Shown here one piece after another: positions 32,901-43,822 of a stretch of 64,000 nt of DNA (positions are counted from its first letter, which is position 1; every line of letters starts with the position of its first letter). The stretch covers positions 1 through 64,000 of the forward strand of contig JANYHT010000003.1 in NCBI GenBank assembly GCA_025358925.1. Direction: 5' to 3'. The DNA comes from Gemmatimonadaceae bacterium (GTDB lineage Bacteria; Gemmatimonadota; Gemmatimonadetes; Gemmatimonadales; Gemmatimonadaceae). Under the pieces are notes generated by a model. That model was not told where the DNA came from, made no database searches, and saw nothing but the letters and a program-made list of their open reading frames with translations. Made by a program: the position numbers and the translations under genes.

Positions 32901-34863
32901 CGGTATTGATTGAGGAGACGAGAGGATCTGGCGCATCGACGAACGATGCAGTGACAATTGGAACTTCGGGCAACGCGACGCCGAGTGCGAGCAACAATCG
33001 ACGCGCGCTTGCAAGACCGAAACCTGGAACGGCGGCAATCTGTTCGAGCGCCGCCGTGCGAACACCCTGCACGCTTCCGAAACTTTGCAGCAACGCTCGG
33101 CGTTTTGTCGGTCCCACACCGGGAATTTTCAACAGCTCGGACGTGATGGTGCGCGCTGTTCGCTTCTGCCGCTGAAAAGTGATGGCAAAGCGATGCGCCT
33201 CATCCCGCGCCTGTTGCAGCATGCGCAACGCGGGCGAGCGGCGAGGCAATTTCACAGGATCTTTTCGCCCGAGCAGAAAAATTTCTTCGTCACGCTTGGC
33301 AAGGCTGATCACCGTGAGTTGCGTGAGACCAAGCGCGTCGAGTGCATCCTTCGCAGACGATAGTTGTCCTTTTCCACCATCGATCACCACGAGATCCGGC
33401 AATGGTTTTTCTTCTGTGGTACGTCGGGTGAAGTAGCGCGTGACGACTTCGTGCATGGCGCGAAAGTCATCGTTCCCTTCAAACGACGCAATTTTGAATT
33501 TGCGATATTCTGCGCGCTTGGGTCGACCGTTCTCGAACCACACAGCGCTCGCGACCACGTCGGTACCCTGCGCATGGGAAATGTCAAAGCACATCAGCGA
33601 TCGCGGCAACCGCAGCAATCCAAGCTCCCGTTGCAATTCATAGACCGGGTCGACGGCGCGCTCGTCGGCCTCAAGCGCGGCAAGCTTGAATTCTTCGAGC
33701 AAGTGCCGGGCGTTTTGATCGGCGAGATCCACCAGTGCGCGTCGCGGTCCGCGCTGCGGCACACGCACGCGTGTCGTCTCAAGCGACGTTTCCAGCGACT
33801 CGCGATCAGCAAAGTCGAACGGAACAAGGAGATCGGCGGCGCGTGACTCTGCGGTCCGATACCACTGCGCGAGGCATGCGCCGAGCACCGCATCGTCCTC
33901 CTCACCGTCAGCATGCTCGAGGAGGCGATGATCACGCGCCAATAACGTGCCGCCGCGAATGCGAAGAATGACCACACATGCATCTTCGCCGTCGCGAGCG
34001 TAGCCCACCACATCGCGATCACCACCCTCGACCTCTAGTACGACCGTCGGCTCTTCCATTTTTTCGAGATGACGCAAGGCATCGCGCATCTCGCCCGCGC
34101 GCTCAAAGTCGAGTTGCGCAGACGCTTCAAGCATGCGCGCGCGCACGCGGTGCACCACTTCGCTCGTGCGTCCGTCGAGAAACCAGACCACCTCATCGAT
34201 CATCGCACGATAGTCTGCGCTCGATTGATAACCAACGCACGGCGCCTGACAGCGCTTGATGAAGTAGTCGAGACACGGTCGTTCGGGTGCTTCCCGGAGA
34301 AGCGCATAGTGACATGACCGCACCGTGAAGAGGCGCTTGACGACGTTGAGCGCTTTGCGCATCCCGCCAACATCCGTGTACGGACCAAAATATCGTGCAC
34401 CATCGTCAAGAAGTCGGCGCGTGACGATGACGCGCGGGAACGGCTCCTGCACCGTCACTTTGATGTACGGGTACGACTTGTCGTCACGTAACGCGATGTT
34501 GAATCGGGGTCGATACTCTTTGATGAGCGTTGCTTCGAGTATGAGCGCGTGCGCTTCGGTCGGCACCACAATAGTGTCGAGGTCGCGCACTTTTCTCAGC
34601 AAGCCACGCGTTTTCGGACTCGCCTCATGCTCTTGCGCCCAATAACTGCGCACGCGCGATCGCAATCGTTTTGCTTTGCCGACATACAGTACCTGTCCAT
34701 CAACATCCTTCCAGAGGTACACGCCTGGTCCGTCCGGTAAATGCGGAAGCTTGACGGCGACCGATGCGGGCATACCGCGAAGCATGGCGCCCTGCGTCCA
34801 CTCATCATCAGGTACTGGCATGACGGTTCCGCCCTCACCCTGCGGAAGATGCTCAGTCGCCAT
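32881..34863 (-). CDS. uvrC: Excinuclease ABC subunit C
   Basis: LPDGPGVYLWKDVDGQVLYVGKAKRLRSRVRSYW GIY-YIG, UVR motif, CFDISHAQGTDVVASAVWF, C-terminal HhH. Confidence 0.97.
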   Translation of the reverse strand: MATEHLPQGEGGTVMPVPDDEWTQGAMLRGMPASVAVKLPHLPDGPGVYLWKDVDGQVLYVGKAKRLRSRVRSYWAQEHEASPKTRGLLRKVRDLDTIVVPTEAHALILEATLIKEYRPRFNIALRDDKSYPYIKVTVQEPFPRVIVTRRLLDDGARYFGPYTDVGGMRKALNVVKRLFTVRSCHYALLREAPERPCLDYFIKRCQAPCVGYQSSADYRAMIDEVVWFLDGRTSEVVHRVRARMLEASAQLDFERAGEMRDALRHLEKMEEPTVVLEVEGGDRDVVGYARDGEDACVVILRIRGGTLLARDHRLLEHADGEEDDAVLGACLAQWYRTAESRAADLLVPFDFADRESLETSLETTRVRVPQRGPRRALVDLADQNARHLLEEFKLAALEADERAVDPVYELQRELGLLRLPRSLMCFDISHAQGTDVVASAVWFENGRPKRAEYRKFKIASFEGNDDFRAMHEVVTRYFTRRTTEEKPLPDLVVIDGGKGQLSSAKDALDALGLTQLTVISLAKRDEEIFLLGRKDPVKLPRRSPALRMLQQARDEAHRFAITFQRQKRTARTITSELLKIPGVGPTKRRALLQSFGSVQGVRTAALEQIAAVPGFGLASARRLLLALGVALPEVPIVTASFVDAPDPLVSSINTDDHVPD

Positions 34864-36433
34864 AGAATGCGGTGCGTGGAGCACGACGTAACCAGCGCGC
34901 TGCCTCGCGCGACCCCATCCACCACGCACTGATTAAATACGTGACGGCAAACGCAATAAGTATGGGTGGTCCAACGAGGCGCGGATGAGCATTGGGCCAC
35001 TGCGATGATTGGGCGACACGCATCACGAGCGCGAACATGGTACCGACCAGTGATGCGAGCACGATGCGACGAGTGCCGCTCCACATCGTCGCCGTGTACA
35101 GCGGGCCGAGGCGACGGTGCAACCCGCGTACCAGCAGCGACAGATTGACATACGATCCGAGCGCTGTACCCAGCGCAATGGCTGCAGCGCCGTATGCCGA
35201 GTGACGCAGCGGGTAGGCGAGCACAATCGACGCGACCGCCGAGACCGTAATACTGACAATCGACGAGCGCAGCGGAGTGCGGTAGTCTTGCAAGGCATAG
35301 TAAACCGACGAGAGCAATTTGACCGAGCCAAAACTCACAAGGCCAATCGCGAAGGCCGCAAGTACCGCGTGCACTTCGCGCTGCTGCGATACCCCGAATG
35401 CACCCGTCCGGTAAATGATACCAACGCAATAGTCGCCGAAGACCACGCACACCACGGCACTGGGCACGATGTAGAAGAGCACGCGCTGCCAACCACCGCG
35501 AAGTCGCTCGAGCAACGCGTCAATATCCATGGCGCCGGAGTCACGCGACAGATCCGGTAACGAGGATGCCGCCACCGACACGCCGAAGATTGAGACGGGC
35601 AACAAGACAAGCAAGTTCGCGTAATTGAGATTGGCCACGGCACCCGTCGGCAAAAACGTCGCAATTTGCAGATCGATAAACGAGGAGATCTGCACAACAC
35701 CAAGCGCTGTCACGACAGGGACAACGTTGCGCAGCATCGGCAATACACCTTCGGCAGCGCGATCCAGCGTCGGACGAATTGGTCCGAGCAGACGCAAGAC
35801 CTCCGGCAACTGCGCCGCCACTTGCAACGCAGCGCCGAGCAGTGTCGCCCACGCGAGCCACCACGCGAGCTGAGCGAGGTCACTCGCGTGTGCGCCCCAG
35901 CCCCAGAGCAATCCAATTTGCGCGATCGACCACAGCGCAGCACTCGCGTATGACCAGAAAAAACGGCGATGCGAATTCTGAATTCCCAGACACCATCCAC
36001 TCAACACCATCAACCCCGTCATCGGAAACAACACACGCGTCAACTGCGTCGTGAGCGCGCGCTGCGGTGCATCCCATCCTGGTGCAGCAAGTTGTGTCAG
36101 CAGCGGTGCGAACACGATGCCGAGAATGGTGAGCAATGACACGCCGACGAGCAATATACCAAGCACAGCAGATGCCATCGCACGCGAAGCCTTGCGGTCG
36201 GCACGCGCAAGCATGCGACTATACGCAGGCACAAACGCTGCCGACAACGTGCCTTCGCCGAGCAAATTACGGATCGCATTTGGGATTTTTCCCGCCGCAT
36301 TAAACGCGTCGGCGGTGCTCGATGTGCCGAAGTAGTGTGCGAAAAATGTGATGCGCAACAAACCCAAAATTCGGCTAAGCAGGATACCGGCGCCGACGGT
36401 TACTGCCGAGCGGCTATCCGATGTTTCACTCAT
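34853..36433 (-). CDS. murJ: Lipid II flippase MurJ (MviN)
   Basis: Polytopic; GILLSRILGLLRITFFAHYFGTSSTADAFNAAGKIPNAIRNLLGEGTLSAAFVPAYSRML. Confidence 0.95.
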   Translation of the reverse strand: MSETSDSRSAVTVGAGILLSRILGLLRITFFAHYFGTSSTADAFNAAGKIPNAIRNLLGEGTLSAAFVPAYSRMLARADRKASRAMASAVLGILLVGVSLLTILGIVFAPLLTQLAAPGWDAPQRALTTQLTRVLFPMTGLMVLSGWCLGIQNSHRRFFWSYASAALWSIAQIGLLWGWGAHASDLAQLAWWLAWATLLGAALQVAAQLPEVLRLLGPIRPTLDRAAEGVLPMLRNVVPVVTALGVVQISSFIDLQIATFLPTGAVANLNYANLLVLLPVSIFGVSVAASSLPDLSRDSGAMDIDALLERLRGGWQRVLFYIVPSAVVCVVFGDYCVGIIYRTGAFGVSQQREVHAVLAAFAIGLVSFGSVKLLSSVYYALQDYRTPLRSSIVSITVSAVASIVLAYPLRHSAYGAAAIALGTALGSYVNLSLLVRGLHRRLGPLYTATMWSGTRRIVLASLVGTMFALVMRVAQSSQWPNAHPRLVGPPILIAFAVTYLISAWWMGSREAARWLRRAPRTAFYGD

Positions 36434-38043
36434 GGTGCGTCGGCAGCGCCCCGTACAACCGCGCGCGCATACAACATCGCCTCAGCGCTCATCCGATCGA
36501 AGACGGTGGTGCCATGCCGCACCAGCATCGGCATCAAATTCAATACGCGCTCGGGCGACGAACCGAGCGGCCGCAACGACGCACGTAATGATGCCGCCCG
36601 TCGCATCAACTCGACTTCCCGACGCTTGACGCCGGCGTGCACACGTCGTTCGAACCGATCGAGTTTAATCACCAGATCGCGTTGCAGGCCGTCGACGACC
36701 TCCGCCGCGACAACACCCTCCGCCTGCGCCACCGCGTCGCCGACCGCACGTACCTGCGTCTCGGCCGTGACACGCAGACGCTCGATCGCATCACGAACAC
36801 GCTCATCCGTCGCACGCTCCGCGAGCGTCGTCTCGACCGCATGTGGATCACGCAACAGCATCTCGTCCAAGCCCAAATTCTCCAATTCTGTCAGGGCTGC
36901 GGTATCGATAATTTCACCTGCCCATCGCGGAGTGACCACCGGGATCGCCGCCTGAAGCGCTTTCGCGACGGCAGTCACCTGCGCAAAATACGCGAGCTCT
37001 CCTGGACCCGCGAGATACGTGACGGTTGGCAACAACGCACGCTCAAGGACGGGTCGCAGAAGTACGTTTGCACCGAGGGACCCAGTGTCCGCCTCGCGAG
37101 CAACACGCGCCGCTTCGTGAACCGGTATTCGTTCACGTACGCGATCACGCGCACGACCCGACGCGCCGAGCCGCGTGCGAAACACGAGCGACAGATCGTC
37201 GATCGGCTCAACCTGCGGCTCGAAGCCTGCGGCGCGGATCGCTTTCGTCCGTTCCGCGAGCGCGTCAGCCACGGGCTGCGCGTGCACGAGCGCACCTCGT
37301 AAGAAGGCATCGGCCGATTCGCGTAGCGCCGCATGCGCCGCGTCCAACACGGCAATTCCGAGCGGTTCCAACAGCGCACGCAACAACTGCACGTACGCTG
37401 CACCTATAGTGGCCTGCGGCACATACGCTGATTCGATTTGCTCAAAAAAAGTGCCGTGGGCCATCGATCCGCAGGTTGTCCGCAATCGTGACAACGCGTC
37501 AGAGACATCGCCCAATGGCACATCGGACATCGCAACTCCATCGGTAGCAGGTCCAGGCAACGACAGCGTGACTAGTCCACGGGACGTCGCGACGTGCGTC
37601 ACGGCAGCTTCCAGCCAGTCGGCATCGTCACTGGCGGCCCAGAAAATCGGCGCGACAGGCATGCCAATCGCCGCCTCAAGTTCGTCCGCCATCGCAAGCG
37701 CGCCCAATGCTTTGCTCCACGTGTACGTCGGCCCTCCAAATAATCCAGGTTGCTGACCAGTGGTTACCACGACACCACCAGACGCCGCGCGACCCAGTCG
37801 AGCGGCTGCTCGACCAGTCGCGACGATTGCGGGTGCCAGCGCTGTGAGCCAGTCAACATCCCGGAGTGAGCCATGCACCGCCTCAGCATGCGCACGCCAA
37901 GACGATACATCGTGCGGACGCTGTGGCAACCACGCGTGGCCTACATCCGCGTGTTGCAACAACAGCGAGAGCGCACCTCCGCCAAGTGGCACCGTGCGCA
38001 CGAGGATTGATTCGTCGACACTGTTCGTAGGTTTGGCGCTCAT
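36430..38043 (-). CDS. bshC: Bacillithiol biosynthesis cysteine-adding enzyme
   Basis: VVTTGQQPGLFGGPTYTWSKALGALAMADEL, PVAPIFWAASDDADWLEAA, LLRPVLERALLPTVTYLAGPGELAYFAQ. Confidence 0.9.
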   Translation of the reverse strand: MSAKPTNSVDESILVRTVPLGGGALSLLLQHADVGHAWLPQRPHDVSSWRAHAEAVHGSLRDVDWLTALAPAIVATGRAAARLGRAASGGVVVTTGQQPGLFGGPTYTWSKALGALAMADELEAAIGMPVAPIFWAASDDADWLEAAVTHVATSRGLVTLSLPGPATDGVAMSDVPLGDVSDALSRLRTTCGSMAHGTFFEQIESAYVPQATIGAAYVQLLRALLEPLGIAVLDAAHAALRESADAFLRGALVHAQPVADALAERTKAIRAAGFEPQVEPIDDLSLVFRTRLGASGRARDRVRERIPVHEAARVAREADTGSLGANVLLRPVLERALLPTVTYLAGPGELAYFAQVTAVAKALQAAIPVVTPRWAGEIIDTAALTELENLGLDEMLLRDPHAVETTLAERATDERVRDAIERLRVTAETQVRAVGDAVAQAEGVVAAEVVDGLQRDLVIKLDRFERRVHAGVKRREVELMRRAASLRASLRPLGSSPERVLNLMPMLVRHGTTVFDRMSAEAMLYARAVVRGAADAP

Positions 38044-38507
38044 CACTTGTGGTACGGTTCTCCGCGCACAATCGTGCCCGCGCGATAAAGTTGCTCGGCT
38101 AGCACAAGCCGGGCGAGTTCGTGCGGCAACGTCCACGGTGCAAGTGATAGGCGCCGCGTTGCTCGTCGTCGTACGGCATCCCCAATGCCATGTGCACCGC
38201 CAATGACGAAGGCTACGCTGTGCGCACAATCGCGAAATGCCTTAAGCCACTCCGCAAAGGCGCCAGACTCTAAGACATCACCACCAGGATCACAGGCAAT
38301 GATGCTCGTGTCACTTGGAATTCGTTCAGCCATTCGTTCAGCTTCGCGATCGCGCACTACCGTCGGGCTTAATCCGCGCCCGGGCTCGTCTTTCACTTCG
38401 ATCACCACGAGCGGCCAATAGTGCGCCGCTCGCGCCTCGTAATCATGGATCGCGTCGGCCAACCCCGCGTGACGGGGTTTTCCGACAACAAACATCGAGA
38501 CATGCAC
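38043..38507 (-). CDS. rlmH: 23S rRNA (pseudouridine1915-N3)-methyltransferase RlmH
   Basis: SVAFVIGGAHGIGDAVRRRATRRLSLAPWTLPHELARLVLAEQLYRAGTIVRGEPYHK. Confidence 0.95.
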   Translation of the reverse strand: MHVSMFVVGKPRHAGLADAIHDYEARAAHYWPLVVIEVKDEPGRGLSPTVVRDREAERMAERIPSDTSIIACDPGGDVLESGAFAEWLKAFRDCAHSVAFVIGGAHGIGDAVRRRATRRLSLAPWTLPHELARLVLAEQLYRAGTIVRGEPYHK

Positions 38508-38520
38508 GGTCTGCGTCCGG

Positions 38521-39828
38521 TCAGGCGTAGATCCCGCGCAACCGATGCACGGTGGCTACACGACTAATCGATGTCATGTACGCCGCAGTGCGCATGTTCA
38601 CGCGATGTTGCTTCGACAGCGACAGCACTTCTTGAAAGCTTCGCGTCATGATGCCACCAAGTCGTTCGTTGACATCGTCTTCCGACCAAAAATACCCCAT
38701 ACGATCTTGCACCCACTCGAAGTACGAAACTGTGACGCCCCCTGCATTGGCCAAAATGTCCGGTATCACGAAGATCCCCTTTTCGTCCAGAATCGGATCG
38801 GCGGCCGCAGTGGTCGGCCCATTCGCACCTTCGCAGATCAATCGCGCGCGAATCTTGGGTGCGTTCTTCGTCGTGATGACATTTTCAAGCGCGGCCGGCA
38901 CCAACACATCAACATCGAGCGTCAGCAAATCGTCGGGGTTCATCGCATCCGCGCCGTCAAAACCTTCAAGCGAGCGATGCTTCGCGACGTACGCGATCGC
39001 CGCGTCGACATCAATGCCCTTCGCATTATGGAATGCGCCGGCTCGGTCGCCGATCGCCACAACGCGACATCCTTCACGTACTAAGAGCTTTGCCGCGATT
39101 GAACCAACGTTGCCGAAACCCTGCACCGCGACCGTCGCGCCTTTCATCTTGAGACCGAGATGGTTCATCGCTTCACGAGTCACAAGCATACAGCCTCGCC
39201 CAGTGGCCTCTTTGCGACCGAGAGAACCACCCATCTCCACCGGCTTGCCTGTAACGACAGCGTTCTCTGTACGCCCCACGTGCATGGAGTACGTGTCCAT
39301 CACCCACGCCATCACGCGCTCGTTGGTATTCACGTCAGGTGCCGGGACATCGGTGTCGGGGCCGAGCAGGGAAATAATGCCCTTCGTATATCGGCGCGTG
39401 ACGCGCTCCAGCTCACCGACGCTCATGCCAAGTGGATCACACACCACGCCACCCTTCGCACCGCCAAACGGCAAATTCACCACGGCACATTTCCAAGTCA
39501 TCCACGCCGCAAGCGCCTTAACTTCTTCCAGCGTGACCTTCATGTCGAAGCGAATGCCACCTTTGGCGGGCCCTCGCGACGTGTTGTACAGCACGCGATA
39601 CCCCGTAAAAACCTCGACCTCGCCATTGTCGAGCTGAACCGGCACCGAAACGATAAGCTGTTTTTCGGGATTGCGAAGAATTTTGTAAATACCAGGCTCA
39701 AGATCAAGCAACTCGGCAGCGCGATCAAAGCGCGACATCATCGCCTCGAACGGATTCACTTCGTCGAGGAACCGATCTTTGTCGGGCCGAACAATACTGT
39801 TCGTTGGTAAGCGAAGGTCGATAGCCAT
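38521..39828 (-). CDS. Glu/Leu/Phe/Val dehydrogenase (glutamate dehydrogenase)
   Basis: [70 protein letters not shown]; start trimmed to ATG at 39828. Confidence 0.95.
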   Translation of the reverse strand: MAIDLRLPTNSIVRPDKDRFLDEVNPFEAMMSRFDRAAELLDLEPGIYKILRNPEKQLIVSVPVQLDNGEVEVFTGYRVLYNTSRGPAKGGIRFDMKVTLEEVKALAAWMTWKCAVVNLPFGGAKGGVVCDPLGMSVGELERVTRRYTKGIISLLGPDTDVPAPDVNTNERVMAWVMDTYSMHVGRTENAVVTGKPVEMGGSLGRKEATGRGCMLVTREAMNHLGLKMKGATVAVQGFGNVGSIAAKLLVREGCRVVAIGDRAGAFHNAKGIDVDAAIAYVAKHRSLEGFDGADAMNPDDLLTLDVDVLVPAALENVITTKNAPKIRARLICEGANGPTTAAADPILDEKGIFVIPDILANAGGVTVSYFEWVQDRMGYFWSEDDVNERLGGIMTRSFQEVLSLSKQHRVNMRTAAYMTSISRVATVHRLRGIYA

Positions 39829-39848
39829 GTAGGCGGGTTTGTGTCGGC

Positions 39849-40964
39849 TCAGCCGGCGGTGGGAGTAGTAGCCGCGCGCGCCGCCAGCACCCGTGCAAAC
39901 ACACGGTCCAGCGCCTCGGCGCCTCGATCGACCACTACTGTCTGGGAAAGATACCAAAGCGCGGCCGCTTCGCGAGGCCAGATCGGCGCGAGCTTAACGG
40001 CATCTTTAAGGGTGCAGACGACGCCACTGCTGCCATCGGCGTCGCGCGCGATCCGCATGGCATTGGCCGCGCTGAATGCGTGATGATCCGGAAAGCGATG
40101 CACGCGGCGAAACACAGCACCAGCGCGCAGCAACTGTGCTTCGAACGCCCGGGGATCGCCGATCGCGCTCAATACACTAACGTCGCGCCCGGCGAGCCAT
40201 TCCGCCGGGTGTGAAAGCGATCGCGCCAGCGTGTGATCGTGTCCCAACATGTCGTGCGCGTCCTGCGAGAGCGACGTAGCAAGCCGCAGGGTATCCGGAA
40301 CGAGTGTAACAACCGCGATCGCGATGTTCGGAGCAGCGCGAGCAATCGCGGTTTGAAGTGATGCAATTTCGTGATCGGACGCCGCCTTCACCGTGATCAC
40401 CGCGACATCGGCGCGTTGAAGGGCGATCAACGGTTCGCGAAAAGGTCCGGCAGGTAGCAATCGCGCGGTGCCGTTCCACTTGTCGGCACTCAGCAGCACA
40501 AGATCTGCGATTCGCGGAGCACGGCGATGCTGAAATGCGTCATCGAGGACTGCGCAGTCGGCACCGCGCGCGCGCGCAGTATCAAGTCCGACGCATCGAT
40601 CCGTCGCGACAACGATAGGCGACTGTGGATTCAGTATCGCGTGCACACGCCACTCGTCGTCACCGTAATCGCGAAGGACGATCGCCGGATGCGCACCCTG
40701 TATACGCAAGCGAGCAGCGCACCACGCCGCGATCGGTGTTTTGCCCGTTCCACCTACAGTAAGATTGCCAACTGACAAGGCTGCCAACACTGCGGGACGC
40801 GCAGGCGTCGCATCATACGACGCATTGCGCCGCGCCACGGCCAAACGGAACAGCTGTTCCATCGGCGCAAGCATCGCACGCGCAGCGCGACCAACGACAC
40901 TGCGGTCTTCCCACACACGTTCGACAAATTCGTGACTGTGCGACGAGATTGGCATTTCGCTCAC
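39849..40964 (-). CDS. lpxK: Tetraacyldisaccharide 4'-kinase
   Basis: [65 protein letters not shown]. Confidence 0.94.
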   Translation of the reverse strand: MSEMPISSHSHEFVERVWEDRSVVGRAARAMLAPMEQLFRLAVARRNASYDATPARPAVLAALSVGNLTVGGTGKTPIAAWCAARLRIQGAHPAIVLRDYGDDEWRVHAILNPQSPIVVATDRCVGLDTARARGADCAVLDDAFQHRRAPRIADLVLLSADKWNGTARLLPAGPFREPLIALQRADVAVITVKAASDHEIASLQTAIARAAPNIAIAVVTLVPDTLRLATSLSQDAHDMLGHDHTLARSLSHPAEWLAGRDVSVLSAIGDPRAFEAQLLRAGAVFRRVHRFPDHHAFSAANAMRIARDADGSSGVVCTLKDAVKLAPIWPREAAALWYLSQTVVVDRGAEALDRVFARVLAARAATTPTAG

Positions 40965-41686
40965 CGTGCCGACGGCGTCTTCCCAGCCGCAAGGTGCGCC
41001 ACACGTTCGAGTTCCACATGCAAACGCTGTGCGAACTCGTCGGCGCGCTCCGCCGCTGACCGCGCATCACTACCGTCAACACGCATCGGTGTGCCATACG
41101 CGATTGTCACGCGTGCGAACGGCTTTGGAATCTCGAAGACATCCCACGATCGCAGCCGCCATTTGCGATCCGAATGAGCGACGATCGGCACGATGGCTGC
41201 GCCAGCGCGCGACGCGAGCACGAGCGCGCCCGGAGCATACGAATGCCGAGGTCCGCGCGGACCGTCCGGCGTAATGGCAACATCAACGCCGGTCTTGAAC
41301 ATCTTTACTGCTGCGAGCAACGCGCGTGCGCCGCCGCGCGACGACGAACCACGGATGGCCGAGAAACCCAACCGCCCAAGGATCTGCGCGAGTATCTCAC
41401 CGTCGCGATGTTCACTGATCATGACTGCCGTAGGCTGTCGATGTGCATAGATGATGGGCAACATCTGACCGTGCCACAACGTGAACACCACACGCGGCGC
41501 ATTCGCGTCCCGTGCGAGCAGCGCCGCGCGACCATGCACCCGAAGACGCCACGTCGCGCCGAGCGCGCCGAGCAGCCAACCCACCATCCGAATTGCGACA
41601 CGTGTACGCCAATCAAGCCGATGCGACGGCTCCTCGTGAATCGGCGCGTTGCGGTCTGGAACGTCGCGCTCGCGCTCGCGAGTCAT
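40961..41686 (-). CDS. Lysophospholipid acyltransferase-like protein (DUF374)
   Basis: VVFTLWHGQMLPIIYAHRQPTAVMISEHRDGEILAQILGRLGFSAIRGSSSRGGARALL, VAITPDGPRGPRHSYAPGALVLASRAGAAIVPI. Confidence 0.9.
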   Translation of the reverse strand: MTRERERDVPDRNAPIHEEPSHRLDWRTRVAIRMVGWLLGALGATWRLRVHGRAALLARDANAPRVVFTLWHGQMLPIIYAHRQPTAVMISEHRDGEILAQILGRLGFSAIRGSSSRGGARALLAAVKMFKTGVDVAITPDGPRGPRHSYAPGALVLASRAGAAIVPIVAHSDRKWRLRSWDVFEIPKPFARVTIAYGTPMRVDGSDARSAAERADEFAQRLHVELERVAHLAAGKTPSAR

Positions 41687-42795
41687 CGCAGCAGACCGAG
41701 CGCCATCTCGGCCACGCGCCTGGCCGCGCCAGGCGTGCCGAGCATCGCTCGCACATCGCGCAGTCCGGCCTCCGCCATGTCGCGCACGTCGCTTCCTTCG
41801 GTGAGCAAAGGCTCCAACGCGTCGGCAACCGTTACCGTTCGCAAATCGTTTTGAAGAAATTCGCGTGATACTTCACGCTGCGCGACAACATTGACCAAGC
41901 CAATGTGCGGAATCTTGATGACACGCTTCGCGATAGCCGCAGTGATTGGACTTGTCGAATAACCAATGACGTGCGGCAATCCGGCTACAGCGGCTTCCAG
42001 CGTCGTCGTGCCGCTCTTCAGCAATCCTGCGGTCGCAGCACGCAGCACTGGAAACGACGCACCGTGCACGAGCGGGAATGGACAGTCCGTGGAAGAAATC
42101 TTCACCGTCGGCGCAACACTGACGACGACGTGTAAACCGGGACGACGTCGCCGCAATTCTGACGCTATCGCTAGGAATGGTTCGAGATGTCGAGACAGTT
42201 CCGCGCGACGACTACCCGGGAACACCGCGAGAATTTCTCCCGTCGTCGGCAATCCCAGCAGCGTCCGTGCTTCGCTTCGCGAAGGGAGGTGGAGCGCGCG
42301 ATCGAGCAATGGGTGTCCGACAAACGTCGCATCAATTCCATTTTCGCGAAGTAACGATTCTTCGAAGGGCAGAATCGACGCCGCCTTCGTCACGACCTGC
42401 GCCAGCTTCGATAAACGACCCGCGCCCCACGCCCACACCTGCGGCGTGATGTAATACAAGACGGGGATACCAGCGCGATGCGCGACTTCAGCGACTTTCA
42501 GGTTGAAGCCGGGATAGTCTAGCAGCACGACAAGGCCCACACGTCCCGTGGCGATGCGTCGCCGAAGCATGCGCAAAAGGGCCCAGTGCTTCGGCACATG
42601 TGCTAGCACTTCAACGAATCCCATGACCGCGAGCTGCTCAATATGTTCGAGCAGCTCAACGCCCGCTGCACGCATATATTCGCCACCAATTCCCGCCATC
42701 GGTATGTCGGGACGCCGCTCACGCAGCGCCTCAGCGACCTTGCCCGCATGTAGGTCGCCGGAGGCTTCCCCAACGGAGAACAAAATCTCACGCAC
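41683..42795 (-). CDS. lpxB: Lipid-A-disaccharide synthase
   Basis: EILFSVGEASGDLHAGKVAEAL, VLLDYPGFNLKVAEVAHRAGIPVLYYITPQVWAWGAGRLSKL, FPGSRRAELSRHLEPFL; GTG start at 42795 likely. Confidence 0.95.
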   Translation of the reverse strand: MREILFSVGEASGDLHAGKVAEALRERRPDIPMAGIGGEYMRAAGVELLEHIEQLAVMGFVEVLAHVPKHWALLRMLRRRIATGRVGLVVLLDYPGFNLKVAEVAHRAGIPVLYYITPQVWAWGAGRLSKLAQVVTKAASILPFEESLLRENGIDATFVGHPLLDRALHLPSRSEARTLLGLPTTGEILAVFPGSRRAELSRHLEPFLAIASELRRRRPGLHVVVSVAPTVKISSTDCPFPLVHGASFPVLRAATAGLLKSGTTTLEAAVAGLPHVIGYSTSPITAAIAKRVIKIPHIGLVNVVAQREVSREFLQNDLRTVTVADALEPLLTEGSDVRDMAEAGLRDVRAMLGTPGAARRVAEMALGLLR

Positions 42796-43822
42796 GTGTC
42801 GCGTCGCCCGCTCGCAGAACCGCGCGCGCTTGCTCAATGGCCATCACAATCCGAAGCGCAGCCTCGAGCGCCTCGCGTCCTTCTTGGCCGGTCACCGCCA
42901 CCGCATTGCGTCCGGCAGCTGCGCCCAAAAACTGCGCGAGTTCAAGCGCCAGTGGTTCAGCATCAGGTGCCGTGAGCGGCACAAGTTCAACGAAGTCTTC
43001 CAACGCTCGCGGCGCACGCGCCAACTGCAGCGGATCGAAATCACCACGCAGCCGGTAAAATTCGCCCGTGCCGGCGGCAAGATCGAGCGAGAGATATCCG
43101 CTCCGCTGAAAAATGCGCAACTTGCGTAAACGTTCTCGCGAGACTCGACTCGCCGTAATGTTCGCAACAGCGCCATTGGCGAACGTCAGTCGCGCGTTCG
43201 CAATGTCAATCTGTGGCGTTAGTACGGGCATACCCATTGCCTGCACATCAGCGACGCGTGTGCCCACGAGTGTGTGCACTAAGTCCAAGTCATGAATCAT
43301 CAGGTCGAGGACAACAGCGACGTCGGAGCCGCGCGGATTAAATGGAGCCAGTCGATCACTCTCAATGAACTGCGGTCCGTCGACAAACGGCATTGCCGCG
43401 CGCACCGCGCGATTGAATCGTTCCACGTGCCCTACCTGCAACACAACGCCAGCGGCTGCCGCGAGGACCAACAATTCGTCCGCCTCAGCCAAGGTCACCG
43501 TGAACGGCTTTTCAACAAAAATATGTTTCCCCCGACGCAACGCGTGCGATGCGACGGCGTGGTGCGCCGTGGTCGGCACCACAATCGAGACCGCATCAAT
43601 CTCGTCGAACAACGCGTCCAGTGAAGCAAACGCCGAGACGCCCAACGATGCGGATACTTCCGCAGCGCGCGCCGGATTCTCGTCAACAAATCCGCTGAAG
43701 CGATCACCCGCTAGATCACGCAAAATGCGCACGTGATGGACACCGAGTCCGCCCGCGCCGACCACACCAATACGCGGCGCACCACGCTGCGAAAAAAGTC
43801 GCGCATCCGTGCTGGCGTTCAG
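42788..43822 (-). CDS. Gfo/Idh/MocA family oxidoreductase (possible GnnA-like); 5' end uncertain (GTG 43765 or CTG 43822)
   Basis: RIGVVGAGGLGVHHVRILRDLAGDRFSGFVDENPARA Rossmann fold, GKHIFVEKPFTVTLAEADELL; lies between lpxA and lpxB. Confidence 0.88.
   Translation of the reverse strand: MNASTDARLFSQRGAPRIGVVGAGGLGVHHVRILRDLAGDRFSGFVDENPARAAEVSASLGVSAFASLDALFDEIDAVSIVVPTTAHHAVASHALRRGKHIFVEKPFTVTLAEADELLVLAAAAGVVLQVGHVERFNRAVRAAMPFVDGPQFIESDRLAPFNPRGSDVAVVLDLMIHDLDLVHTLVGTRVADVQAMGMPVLTPQIDIANARLTFANGAVANITASRVSRERLRKLRIFQRSGYLSLDLAAGTGEFYRLRGDFDPLQLARAPRALEDFVELVPLTAPDAEPLALELAQFLGAAAGRNAVAVTGQEGREALEAALRIVMAIEQARAVLRAGDATRA

Noticed and set aside
38648-39637. 329-aa + ORF antisense to glutamate dehydrogenase
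   Set aside because: Opposite strand is an unmistakable Glu/Leu/Phe/Val dehydrogenase; this is a GC-rich shadow ORF
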